Made by a program: the position numbers and the translations under genes. Below the pieces are notes generated by a model. It ran no database searches, had not been told where the DNA came from, and worked only from the letters and a program-made list of their open reading frames with translations. This document shows positions 36,491-44,908 of a stretch of 64,000 nt of DNA, piece after piece; the first letter of the stretch is position 1; every line of letters starts with the position of its first letter. The stretch is from the NCBI RefSeq assembly GCF_019740355.2, contig NZ_CP091819.1:4154001-4218000 (forward strand), given 5' to 3'. This DNA is from Paracrocinitomix mangrovi. Its GTDB lineage: Bacteria; Bacteroidota; Bacteroidia; Flavobacteriales_D; Crocinitomicaceae.

Positions 36491-37459
36491 TTATTTTTTG
36501 TACTTAATCAATTTTGAAATTTTCATGTATGGTTTTTCCACAAATTGATACATAATAAAAGCTCCTATCCAGCTCAATGCTAGTACAAACACAATCATTA
36601 TAATCGGATAGTGCTGCGCAAAATCAGAGGACGCATGAAAATATAGAATCCATCCACCAATTATACCGTGAATTAAATAGAGTGAAAAGGAAATTTTGCC
36701 TGTAAAATTCAATAATTTAAGTTTTTCAGGTAAAAACAATAAAGCAATTAATCCAACAATAATAATTGCAAAATCTTCAGGGTAGTATAGCCAAAATGTT
36801 GTGCCTAAAGAGGCTATTATTGGAAGTATATACGGCAATTTCCATCCATTTTGTTTGATATAAAAAGCGGCAATCCCACAAATAAAATAAGGCCCATTAA
36901 TCAAAGCAGTGTCTGCCTCAACAGTTTGCCAACCAACAAATAACCAGATGAACGAAATAATAGTGAATGTCCATTTGTTCATCTGAAACAATGGAAACAA
37001 AAGGCCTATCAAGAAATAAAACTGTAGTTCAACTTCAAGTGTTGCAAAAATGGGATTGATCCAATCATATTGAGGAAAAGCATCCGCCAAAAACAAAATA
37101 TTAATGATAGATTGTCTGAAATTCACATCATAAATACTGCCCCATTCAAAGTGTGCAACAAATGTTCCTACAATATGTATGATTATAATGGTAAGGATAT
37201 AAGGAGGCATTAGTCTTATCAAACGCTTACCCATGTATTTGAAATAATTGGGAATGTTATAAGAAGAATGGAATAGGGAATAGGTGATGATGAAGCCAGA
37301 AATCATGTAGAAAATTTCTACTCCCTGGGCTCCAAATTTTAATGAGTTTGTGGTTGTGTTTGACCAGGAAAAATAAGCCGAAAAGTGGTAGGTAGCAACC
37401 ATTAATGCAGCTAAAGCTCTTAAGGTTTCAATATGGTGAAGCTGTCTACGATTTTCCAA
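36491..37459 (-). CDS. Acyltransferase 3 family membrane protein, inserted between purK and purE
   Basis: A 322-residue integral membrane acyltransferase of the OafA/YrhL type, which O-acylates surface glycans or lipids. The catalytic N-terminus is [20 protein letters not shown] with the conserved Arg and His, followed by [19 protein letters not shown]. About ten hydrophobic helices follow, ending [13 protein letters not shown]. The start is TTG at 37459-37457; the first internal ATG would delete the catalytic arginine. It overlaps the purK stop by 14 bases, indicating translational coupling. No purine role is known for this family, so its place here is unusual. Confidence 0.87.
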   Translation of the reverse strand: MENRRQLHHIETLRALAALMVATYHFSAYFSWSNTTTNSLKFGAQGVEIFYMISGFIITYSLFHSSYNIPNYFKYMGKRLIRLMPPYILTIIIIHIVGTFVAHFEWGSIYDVNFRQSIINILFLADAFPQYDWINPIFATLEVELQFYFLIGLLFPLFQMNKWTFTIISFIWLFVGWQTVEADTALINGPYFICGIAAFYIKQNGWKLPYILPIIASLGTTFWLYYPEDFAIIIVGLIALLFLPEKLKLLNFTGKISFSLYLIHGIIGGWILYFHASSDFAQHYPIIMIVFVLALSWIGAFIMYQFVEKPYMKISKLIKYKK

Positions 37460-38588
37460 CGACCTTAATGGTTTCTTTTACTTTTAAAGCCCTGTTTTTA
37501 GCCTCTTCTAAGCTTTCGTCCACAACAGTTATGTGCCCCATTTTTCTAAACGGCTTGGAAGTCTTTTTGCCATAAACATGCACATTGACTCCTTTCCAAC
37601 TTAAAATTTCTTCAATACCTAGATATTCTGCTTCTCCGGCACTTCCTTTTTCTCCTAGTAAATTTACCATTACTGATGGAAGTGTGATTGCAGTTTCACC
37701 TAGTGGTAATCCGGAGATACTTCTTAAATGTTGTTCAAATTGAGAAGTGTAATTACCTTCAATGGTCTGATGTCCACTATTGTGTGGTCTTGGAGCTATT
37801 TCATTAACAAATAATTCTCCCGATTTGCTCAAGAAAAATTCCACAGCCAGCAATCCAGTCATATTTAATGAGCGAATTATTTTCTCTGCAATTTCTTGGG
37901 CTTTAGTCTCAATATTTTTGTCAATATCAGCTGGTGAAAATAAAAACTCTACCAAGTTCGCCTCAGCATTGAATTCTTGCTCAACAACCGGAAAAGATTT
38001 GGTATTCCCATTTACATCTCTTGCTACTATGACAGATAATTCTTTGTCTAAGTCAACAAAGTTTTCAAGAACACTTGGAACCTCAAAAGCAATTTCTATA
38101 TCAGATGAAGATCTCAAAACTTGAACACCTTTACCGTCATATCCACCTTTTCTCATTTTTTGCATTACAGGAAAATCTGCGTAATCATGAAGTTCAATTT
38201 TACTATCGATTAATTTAAAAGGAGCAGTTGGAACTCCAATTTCCTGGTAGAATTGCTTTTGTAAACCTTTGTCTTGAATGAGCTGGATTGCTTCAGGTTC
38301 GGGAAAAATAGCAACACCTTCTTCTTTTAGTTTGAAAAGTGCTTCAACATTAACATTTTCAATTTCAATTGTAATTACGTCTTTGTCTTTTCCAAAATTA
38401 TAGACATCATCATAGTTTGTAATTGTTCCTGTTTTAAAATTAGGACTAATGAAACTACATGGGCTATCAGCAGCATCCAAAAAGTAAAGATCTATCCCCA
38501 GATTAATGGCTTCTTGATAAATCATTCTTCCTAATTGACCTCCGCCGAGAATACCAATTTTTAGTTGAGTTGAAAATGATACGTTCAT
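37446..38588 (-). CDS. purK: 5-(carboxyamino)imidazole ribonucleotide synthase
   Basis: A 380-residue ATP-grasp enzyme that makes N5-CAIR from AIR, ATP and bicarbonate. The start is placed at ATG 38588 (MNVSFSTQLKIGILGGGQLGRMI); the upstream extension to 38618 adds residues not seen in the family. The N-terminal Rossmann loop GILGGGQLGRM, the ATP-grasp segments MQKMRKGGYDGKGVQV and VIVARD, and EIAPRPHNSGHQTIEG are all visible. It heads the purK-acyltransferase-purE unit. Confidence 0.96.
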   Translation of the reverse strand: MNVSFSTQLKIGILGGGQLGRMIYQEAINLGIDLYFLDAADSPCSFISPNFKTGTITNYDDVYNFGKDKDVITIEIENVNVEALFKLKEEGVAIFPEPEAIQLIQDKGLQKQFYQEIGVPTAPFKLIDSKIELHDYADFPVMQKMRKGGYDGKGVQVLRSSSDIEIAFEVPSVLENFVDLDKELSVIVARDVNGNTKSFPVVEQEFNAEANLVEFLFSPADIDKNIETKAQEIAEKIIRSLNMTGLLAVEFFLSKSGELFVNEIAPRPHNSGHQTIEGNYTSQFEQHLRSISGLPLGETAITLPSVMVNLLGEKGSAGEAEYLGIEEILSWKGVNVHVYGKKTSKPFRKMGHITVVDESLEEAKNRALKVKETIKVVGKS

Positions 38589-38594
38589 GGTTTG

Positions 38595-38602
38595 CAAAAT
38601 TA
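38595..38602 (-). promoter_or_regulatory. Putative -7 box for purK unit
   Basis: The minus strand reads TAATTTTG, matching TAnnTTTG, six bases before the purK ATG. No TTTG partner at the right spacing was found. Confidence 0.32.
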
Positions 38603-38729
38603 GAACAAAAAAATACATTGGATTTAAAATTCCAATTATTGAAAATATATGCTCAAGCCAAACCTTTATAGTTGAAAGATGAGATATGCGTCACAAGATT
38701 TGTGATAGATTTAAAAATTTGAATTACTG

Positions 38730-38757
38730 TTGATTATAAAGTTTTTTTGTACCTTTT
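38730..38757 (+). promoter_or_regulatory. Putative promoter of the first type B cargo paralogue
   Basis: TTG (38730-38732), 17 bases, then TACCTTTT (38750-38757), one base off TAnnTTTG. It lies 20 bases before the chosen ATG and explains why the TTG at 38730 should not be taken as a start codon. Confidence 0.42.
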
Positions 38758-38777
38758 CAAAACCCATTACAAAATCA

Positions 38778-40544
38778 ATGCTTATGAAAAATAGTAAGGC
38801 CAAGGTTCGAAACTATTATCTATTAAAGGGACAAGCACGTTATGTCTTAGTTTTTATGCTAACATCTGTTTTTACTAATCAGTTAAACGCACAAGCAGAT
38901 TTGTCTTTAAGTAGTGCTTTATATTCTCCTTCAAATGCTTGTCAATTGTCTACAAGTGAAGTTGTAAGTACTGTTATAGTAAATACTAGTGGCATGCCTT
39001 TTTCAGGAACTGTTGATTTATATTATTCAATTGATAACGGTCCTGTGGTTGCTCAAACTGAGAGTATAGGTTTTATGCCTTCACCTTCTTCTTTTATCTT
39101 CTCTTTTAATGTGAATGGTGATTTTTCATCATGTGGAATTCATGACGTTAAAGTATGGTTTCATGAACCAAATGATCCAAATAATGTAAATGATACAATT
39201 ATAGCTCAGGTGATTTCTGATTGTGACCCTATACCGGGAAATATTTTAGGACCCGATACAGTTTGCATTGGCAATAACAGTGGTACGTTGGTATTGTCAG
39301 GAAATTCAGGACCTGTAAACTCTTGGGGATCCTCAATTGATAATGGTGCTACATGGGGTTGGTTGTCAACAACTGATACTTTTTTGAATTACACAAATTT
39401 ATCTAATCAAACAGATCTTCAAGTGTTAGTAGAGTCACCGTACGGTCTGTGTCCTTCATTGCCAACTCCGGTTTATACAGTTTATTTAGATCAGCCATCT
39501 ATTGCAGGAGTTCTTCCAAGTAATTTCTCTATTTGTGACAATGGAAATAATGGGGTAATAGATTTAAATAGCTATAATGGTGATGTATTAGATTGGTATG
39601 TTTCGGGAGATGGTGGTTTAACCTGGATAGCACAGAGTAATCAAGCAGATACACTGGCCTATCAAGATTATTCATCTACAACATTAGTTCAAGCAGTTGT
39701 TCAAAACGGAGTATGTCCTGCTGATACTACTAATGCCTTGGTTATGACCTTAATTCAAGGTACTCAAGCAGGGATTTTAAGTGGACCTTCTGTAGTATGT
39801 AATTTTGAAAATAATGGAGTAATTACTGCGAGTGGTGGAAATGGAGATGTAATTAATTGGATTTATTCAATTGATAGCGGTAATGTCTGGTTGCAAACAA
39901 TTACTGCACCGGGAGATTCTTTGTTCAACTTTAATAATTTAACTACCGGAACCATGTTTGCGGCAATTTATCAGGAAGGAAATTGTCCGGTAGATACTAC
40001 AATAGGTCATTATTTAACGGTTTTACCTTTGGGAGTTTACATTTTACCAGGAGATACTACTATAAATGAAAATGAATCACTTCAGTTACAAGCTTTCGGT
40101 GGAAGTACTTTTAGTTGGTGGCCTGATTTTGCAATGGATGATCCAAATATTCAAAATCCTTTTGTGGGACCTTTACTTGCTGATATTACATATTTCGTTG
40201 AGGTAACCGATATCAACGGGTGCAAGGATACCGCCACTATTGATATCAAGGTTTTGAAAGATATTACTTCTGTAGGTGTTCCCAATTTAATTACTCCAAA
40301 TGCAGATGGATATAATGATGTTTTGCAAATTGAAAATTTGGAATCCTTCGCTCAAAACCAGATGACTGTTTTTAATATATATGGTCAAATTGTATACGAA
40401 GCGCAACCTTATAATAATGATTGGGATGGTACCTATAATGGAAATCAACTTCCGGACGGAACATATTTTTACTTGTTAAGGTTAAATGATCCATTGCAAA
40501 GTGAGCCAATACAAGGAGCATTTACAATTACTGGAGTTGATTAA
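38778..40544 (+). CDS. Secreted Ig-like protein with type B T9SS (gliding-motility-associated) C-terminal domain, paralogue 1
   Basis: A 588-residue exported protein. The start is ATG 38778 (or 38784); the cleavable signal ends NQLNAQ. After an N-terminal beta-domain (~residues 45-150) come three similar Ig-like units of about 85-100 residues, each with two cysteines and a SWGSSIDNGATWGW or WIYSIDSGNVWLQ core. A PKD-like segment (FSWWPDFAMDDPNIQNP ... EVTDINGCKDTATIDIKV) precedes the type B tail: PNLITPNADGYNDV, FNIYGQIVYEAQPYNNDWDGTYNG and LPDGTYFYLLRL. These tails direct export by T9SS with a PorP/SprF partner. The next gene is a close paralogue, and a PorP/SprF gene follows. Its function is probably adhesion or matrix. 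Confidence 0.87.
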   Translation: MLMKNSKAKVRNYYLLKGQARYVLVFMLTSVFTNQLNAQADLSLSSALYSPSNACQLSTSEVVSTVIVNTSGMPFSGTVDLYYSIDNGPVVAQTESIGFMPSPSSFIFSFNVNGDFSSCGIHDVKVWFHEPNDPNNVNDTIIAQVISDCDPIPGNILGPDTVCIGNNSGTLVLSGNSGPVNSWGSSIDNGATWGWLSTTDTFLNYTNLSNQTDLQVLVESPYGLCPSLPTPVYTVYLDQPSIAGVLPSNFSICDNGNNGVIDLNSYNGDVLDWYVSGDGGLTWIAQSNQADTLAYQDYSSTTLVQAVVQNGVCPADTTNALVMTLIQGTQAGILSGPSVVCNFENNGVITASGGNGDVINWIYSIDSGNVWLQTITAPGDSLFNFNNLTTGTMFAAIYQEGNCPVDTTIGHYLTVLPLGVYILPGDTTINENESLQLQAFGGSTFSWWPDFAMDDPNIQNPFVGPLLADITYFVEVTDINGCKDTATIDIKVLKDITSVGVPNLITPNADGYNDVLQIENLESFAQNQMTVFNIYGQIVYEAQPYNNDWDGTYNGNQLPDGTYFYLLRLNDPLQSEPIQGAFTITGVD

Positions 40545-40779
40545 TTTGATCTTATTTGAATCTATTTTACCTTTTTTACGTATTAATTTTTTAGTTTTTG
40601 TAAATTAGACGATTGAAGCGTGACTTTCAGTAAATTAAAGAGTTTGAGTATCTTTGTGTTTGCTGAATTTATTGGGGGATAATAAAATTCTTGCTGTTTT
40701 CAGCAATCTTTTGAGTACTTTTTTACGTATCTTAATCAAACCCTTTTTACACGAACTTCACATTGTTGAATGATGATGC

Positions 40780-40810
40780 TTTGCAAAATTGATCTAAGCT
40801 TTTATCTTTG
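40780..40810 (+). promoter_or_regulatory. Consensus promoter upstream of the second type B cargo paralogue
   Basis: TTTG (40780-40783), a 19-base spacer and TATCTTTG (40803-40810) match both boxes and the ideal spacing. The ATG at 40833 is 22 bases downstream. It probably drives the cargo-PorP/SprF pair. Confidence 0.68.
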
Positions 40811-40832
40811 ACGGTGTATAACAATTAGTGTT

Positions 40833-42545
40833 ATGATTAAAAAAATACTAATGATAATGAGCGTTATGTTGTTGTCCTATGGATCATACGCTCAAGCAGA
40901 TTTGACAGTGAGTCCTTCAATTAACTCACCTTCAAATGGTTGTTATTTGTCTGCTAGTGAAACAATAATTGTCATACTTGTAAATTCAAGTTCATTTCCA
41001 TATTCAGGAACAGTTCAAATGGGTTACTCCGTTGATAACGGAGCACCACAGCTTCAATGGGAGAATATTGGATTCATGCCTAGTTCAGGAACATATATTT
41101 ATGCATTTTCTACCGGTGGAGATTTTTCGTCTTGTGGAGTACATGAATTAAAAGTTTGGGTGAATGAGTCCAATGATCCAAACAATAATAACGATACGGT
41201 TACAGTAAATATAATTTCTGATTGTGATCCAATTCCTGGAATGATTACTGGTCCTGATACTGTGTGTATAGGAAATAACACTGGTACCTTAGTAATAGAT
41301 GGAAATTCTGGGCCTGTTAGTTCATGGGGGTCTTCAATTGATAATGGAAATACATGGGGTTGGTTAGCAACAACAGATACTTTTTTGAATTTCACGAATT
41401 TATCTAACCAAACTGATATTCAGGTTTTAGTTGAATCACCTTACGGATATTGTCCGTCGCTTCCTACACCTGTTTATACAGTGTACTTGGATCAACCTTC
41501 TGTCTCCGGTGGATTGCCTGCTAACTTTCCGATTTGTGATAATGGTAATAGTGGTGTAATTAATTTAAATGGATACAATGGTGATATTCTTGATTGGTTT
41601 GTTTCTAGTGATGGCGGTTCTACCTGGATTGCCCAAAACAATCAAACCGATACCCTGGCATATCAGGATTATACCTCAACAACTTTAGTCCAGGCTGTTG
41701 TTAAAAACGGTTCCTGTCCAGCGGATACTACCAATGTTTTAACCATGACGCTCATTCAAGGTTCTCAAGCTGGAATTTTGAGCGGTCCTTCTGTTGTTTG
41801 TAATTTCGAAAATAACGGAGTTATTACCGCAAGTGGGGGAAATGGAGATGTTGTAAACTGGATTTATTCGATTGATAGTGGTAATGTATGGTTGCAAACA
41901 ATTACTAGCCCCGGGGATTCCTTGTTTAATTTTAATAATTTAACTACCGGAACAATGTTTGCGGCGATATATCAAGAAGGAAACTGTCCTGTAGATACTA
42001 CAATCGGTCATTATTTAACCGTATTACCTTTAGGTGTGTATATTGATCCTGGAGATACAACAATAGAGGAGAATGAATCACTTCAGTTACAAGCTTATGG
42101 TGGAAGTTCTTTCTTTTGGTGGCCTGATTTTGCAATGGACGATCCTAATATTCAAAACCCGTATGTTGGACCTCTTTTAACTGATATAACTTATTATGTT
42201 GAGGTGACTGATATTAACGGTTGTAAAGATACCGCTGAAATTAATATTACTGTTAATCCAGATCTTACTAATGTTATTCCCCCTAACCTGTTTACCCCTA
42301 ACGCAGATGGTTTTAATGACCTCTGGCAAATTGATAACATTGACGTTTTTGATCAAAATCAACTAACTGTATTTAATATATACGGTCAGGTTGTTTTTGA
42401 AGCCCAGCCTTATAACAATGATTGGGATGGTACGTACAATGGAAGTAAGCTGCCGGATGGAACTTATTTTTATCTGATACGTTTAAATGATCCATTATAC
42501 GAAGAACCATTACAAGGAGTAGTTACAATTGCAGGAAATGATTAA
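40833..42545 (+). CDS. Secreted Ig-like protein with type B T9SS C-terminal domain, paralogue 2
   Basis: A 570-residue paralogue of the preceding gene, collinear over its full length, with long identical protein stretches (for example WIYSIDSGNVWLQTIT and NNLTTGTMFAAIYQEGNCP). The DNA in those stretches differs mainly at third codon positions, so the duplication is not new and the protein is under constraint. Signal peptide ends YGSYAQ. Domain order is the same: N-terminal beta-domain, three Ig-like units, PKD-like unit, type B tail (PNLFTPNADGFNDLW, FNIYGQVVFEAQ, LPDGTYFYLIRL). Its last eight bases overlap the start of the PorP/SprF gene, so they are translated as a pair. Confidence 0.88.
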   Translation: MIKKILMIMSVMLLSYGSYAQADLTVSPSINSPSNGCYLSASETIIVILVNSSSFPYSGTVQMGYSVDNGAPQLQWENIGFMPSSGTYIYAFSTGGDFSSCGVHELKVWVNESNDPNNNNDTVTVNIISDCDPIPGMITGPDTVCIGNNTGTLVIDGNSGPVSSWGSSIDNGNTWGWLATTDTFLNFTNLSNQTDIQVLVESPYGYCPSLPTPVYTVYLDQPSVSGGLPANFPICDNGNSGVINLNGYNGDILDWFVSSDGGSTWIAQNNQTDTLAYQDYTSTTLVQAVVKNGSCPADTTNVLTMTLIQGSQAGILSGPSVVCNFENNGVITASGGNGDVVNWIYSIDSGNVWLQTITSPGDSLFNFNNLTTGTMFAAIYQEGNCPVDTTIGHYLTVLPLGVYIDPGDTTIEENESLQLQAYGGSSFFWWPDFAMDDPNIQNPYVGPLLTDITYYVEVTDINGCKDTAEINITVNPDLTNVIPPNLFTPNADGFNDLWQIDNIDVFDQNQLTVFNIYGQVVFEAQPYNNDWDGTYNGSKLPDGTYFYLIRLNDPLYEEPLQGVVTIAGND

Positions 42546-44052
42546 AAGAATTTTCGTTGTCTTTCTGCTGAGCATTACAACTTTAGTTAGTGCTCAACAG
42601 ATTCCCATGTATAACCAATACCATATTGCGCCAAGGGTGTACAATCCTTCGTATGCGGGTCATATTGAGGGGGTAGACATAGCAATGGTTCGAAACCAAA
42701 AATGGGGAAATTACGACGAAGGTTTTATCACTAATTACTTATCGGCTTCATATCTACTTAAAGGAGAACATGGTTTAGGTATTAATCTATATAGTGACTA
42801 TCTTGGAATTACGAGTAAGCTTAAAGCACATCTATTATATGCATATCACTTGGCTTTAAATGAAAATAAGGATATGTTCTTGAGAGCAGGAGTTGGAGTA
42901 GGGGTTATTGATAATCGAATTGACTTTGCTAATGCAGTTGTCTCAAACACTTTTGACCCCGTATTGCAAAATACAGGTAAAGAAAGAAGGACAATGTTTG
43001 ATATGAACGTTGGAATTAATTTTCAATGGAGAACATTAAAGGTGGGTGTTTCTGTTCCCCAGGTTTTAGGTACAAAATTGGCTTACGGTGATCAGTCTGG
43101 TTCTTTTTATACTTTAGGTAGACAGTTTTTAGGGAATGTAGGTTATAAGTTTGAGTTTGGTGAAGACAAGATGAAGATGAACGTTCGCCCTGAGGCTTTA
43201 GTAATGTTCACTCCTAATGCTCCATTCCAATATAACGCGGGGGTTTTCTTTGAGATGGATAAATATTTCTGGATAGGAGGTATGTATAAAAGTGATTATG
43301 CTGTAGGAATCAATGTTGGAGTTAACGCTATTCCAAATATGAGAATAGGGTTGGCTTATGATTTTCAAATAAGTTCAATTGCCGGATTTAACAGTGCACC
43401 TAATGCCGAATTGATGTTAACATATAATATTCCTCCGCAGGTTAAAGAAGTTGGAACCGATAACTCAGATTTGGTTGATAGTTTAATTTTTGTGATAGAT
43501 CAAAAAGACCTGGAGTTAAGAGATAAGGATATTGAGATCAATAATAAAAAACAGGAAATTGATAGTTTAAATGGTGATATAGCAGTTAAAAAAGGAGTTA
43601 TAAAAGATAGAGATATTACAATTGATTCTTTGTTGGCACTTCTTAAAAATCGTCCTGTTGTAAATACGGATACCGTTGAAGAAAAAGATCCGGTTGATAC
43701 TGGCAATGTTGATGTTAGACCGCCAGAAAATACTATTCAAGTAAATCCAGGAGATTACTTTATTGAGCTAAATAAAGAAGATACACCTAATGGGTATTAC
43801 GTAATTTGTGGTGCATTCGCAGTGAAGGCAAATGCAGATGCTCGTATAAGAAAGATAAAGAGAACATTCCCGAATGCAAGAATCATTAAAAATAAACGCA
43901 ACGATTTATTCTATGTAATGGTGTATCATTCCACAACCAAGGATGAAGGTCTGGCGTATGCTTCATACAAAGCAAATCAGTTGCCGGACAAGGATACATG
44001 GATTCTAAGTTACGAGAAACCAGAGAATTATCAGGAGAACGGAAATGAGTAG
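42538..44052 (+). CDS. PorP/SprF family outer-membrane protein with coiled coil and SPOR-like C-terminal extension
   Basis: A 504-residue protein. The start is ATG 42538, inside the end of the previous gene; the TTG at 42529 is less likely. Signal peptide ends TTLVSAQ. Residues ~20-300 are a PorP/SprF barrel (IPMYNQYHIAPRVYNPSYAG, GINLYSDYLGITS, YDFQISSIAGFNS). Typical family members end there (~300-340). Here a heptad-like segment follows (~315-365, LELRDKDIEINNKKQEIDSL), then a proline/acid linker, then a ~75-residue SPOR-like domain (GYYVICGAFAVKANADARIRKIKRTFPNARII ... YVMVYHSTTKDEGLAYA). SprF is needed for SprB export in Flavobacterium, so I infer this protein serves the neighbouring type B cargos; a SPOR domain could bind peptidoglycan. 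Confidence 0.88.
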   Translation: MIKRIFVVFLLSITTLVSAQQIPMYNQYHIAPRVYNPSYAGHIEGVDIAMVRNQKWGNYDEGFITNYLSASYLLKGEHGLGINLYSDYLGITSKLKAHLLYAYHLALNENKDMFLRAGVGVGVIDNRIDFANAVVSNTFDPVLQNTGKERRTMFDMNVGINFQWRTLKVGVSVPQVLGTKLAYGDQSGSFYTLGRQFLGNVGYKFEFGEDKMKMNVRPEALVMFTPNAPFQYNAGVFFEMDKYFWIGGMYKSDYAVGINVGVNAIPNMRIGLAYDFQISSIAGFNSAPNAELMLTYNIPPQVKEVGTDNSDLVDSLIFVIDQKDLELRDKDIEINNKKQEIDSLNGDIAVKKGVIKDRDITIDSLLALLKNRPVVNTDTVEEKDPVDTGNVDVRPPENTIQVNPGDYFIELNKEDTPNGYYVICGAFAVKANADARIRKIKRTFPNARIIKNKRNDLFYVMVYHSTTKDEGLAYASYKANQLPDKDTWILSYEKPENYQENGNE

Positions 44053-44080
44053 ACGGTGAGGTTTTACCGTTTCGTCTTTG
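44051..44080 (+). terminator. Imperfect hairpin after the PorP/SprF gene
   Basis: AGACG pairs with CGTCT, with inner GGT/ACC pairs and mismatches between, followed by only three T. It begins at the stop codon. A weak terminator at best. Confidence 0.35.
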
Positions 44081-44475
44081 AATTCCTATATATTATCGCT
44101 GTAAAATCCTCATTCACCTAATTTTCATTGCTAGATCAATTAATATTTGATTATCTTAGACTCGTTTAATCGATTGAGGGGAAGGCAATCTTATAACGTG
44201 AGACAATTGATGAGACTGTTATTGAAAGATAGTGGTGGAAAAGTTCTGAATTTATTAAATAAATGAGGAACTATTTATTCGATTTAAGCGTAGTCTAGTA
44301 TTTACATATAGACATTATTTTGCAAAATTTATAAATAGAAAACTATAGTTGTTTTGTACGTATTGCTGAAACAATAGAGTTGTAGGGCTTTTTGGAACTA
44401 AAAAAATAATTCCAAAAAAGAAACAACCCTTAGGTCTGCATAACGTCTTAACCGTAAAGACATACATTATATATT
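44053..44475. other. 423-base gene-free interval before the giant adhesin unit
   Basis: No open frame with coding character is seen on either strand and no tRNA-like fold was recognised. It contains TTTAATCGATT (44165-44175) and TACGTAT (44357-44363), both also found upstream of 51260, and an inverted repeat at 44389-44418. No good TAnnTTTG promoter was found near the next ATG at 44476. It probably holds the regulatory region or long leader for the downstream surface-protein genes. Confidence 0.5.
44389..44418. repeat. Inverted repeat in the leader of the adhesin unit
   Basis: TTTTTGGAA and TTCCAAAAA are perfect complements separated by a 12-base A-rich loop. GGG and CCC lie further out on either side. 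It has no following T run, so it is more likely an operator or RNA leader structure than a terminator. Confidence 0.5.
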
Positions 44476-44898
44476 ATGAAATCTCTCCTTGGACTAACTT
44501 TGCTTTTAACCCTTTCTTTTGCTTCCCTGGCTCAAGAATCTAAATGGGAAAAGTACACAACTATTGATGGTGTAGAAATTTATACCATGGAATCTGACTG
44601 TTATGCTAAAAACATACCTGCTCAAAAAGCTATTTTGATTAAAGTAGTAAATACGACTAATCAAAAATTGAAAATTGAGTGGGATAGAGCTATTTGGTAT
44701 AATGACAAATTAGTTACCGAAAATTCAACTGATGGAGAAAATCATATGGTTATTGAAATCGATAAAAATTCATCTCAAGAAGGAAGTTGTGACGTTCCAA
44801 GAGGTGCTTTGTATTTGTATAAAGACTTTATCACATACGAGACGGAGACAAAACTTTCAAAATTTGAATTACAAAACATTAAAGTCAGCCGTTTATAA
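44476..44898 (+). CDS. Small exported protein of unknown function, upstream of giant adhesin
   Basis: A 140-residue protein with a signal peptide (LGLTLLLTLSFASLAQ). The mature part looks like one beta-sandwich: VEIYTMESDCYAKNIPAQKAILIKVVNTTNQKLKIEWDRAIWYND, with C42-like and C98-like cysteines (SDCYAK and GSCDVPRG) that could form a disulfide. I do not recognise a named family. It ends 10 bases before the adhesin gene start, so they are almost certainly co-transcribed; a chaperone, accessory or matrix role for the adhesin is an inference from position only. Confidence 0.75.
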   Translation: MKSLLGLTLLLTLSFASLAQESKWEKYTTIDGVEIYTMESDCYAKNIPAQKAILIKVVNTTNQKLKIEWDRAIWYNDKLVTENSTDGENHMVIEIDKNSSQEGSCDVPRGALYLYKDFITYETETKLSKFELQNIKVSRL

Positions 44899-44908
44899 TT
44901 AAATCCCT

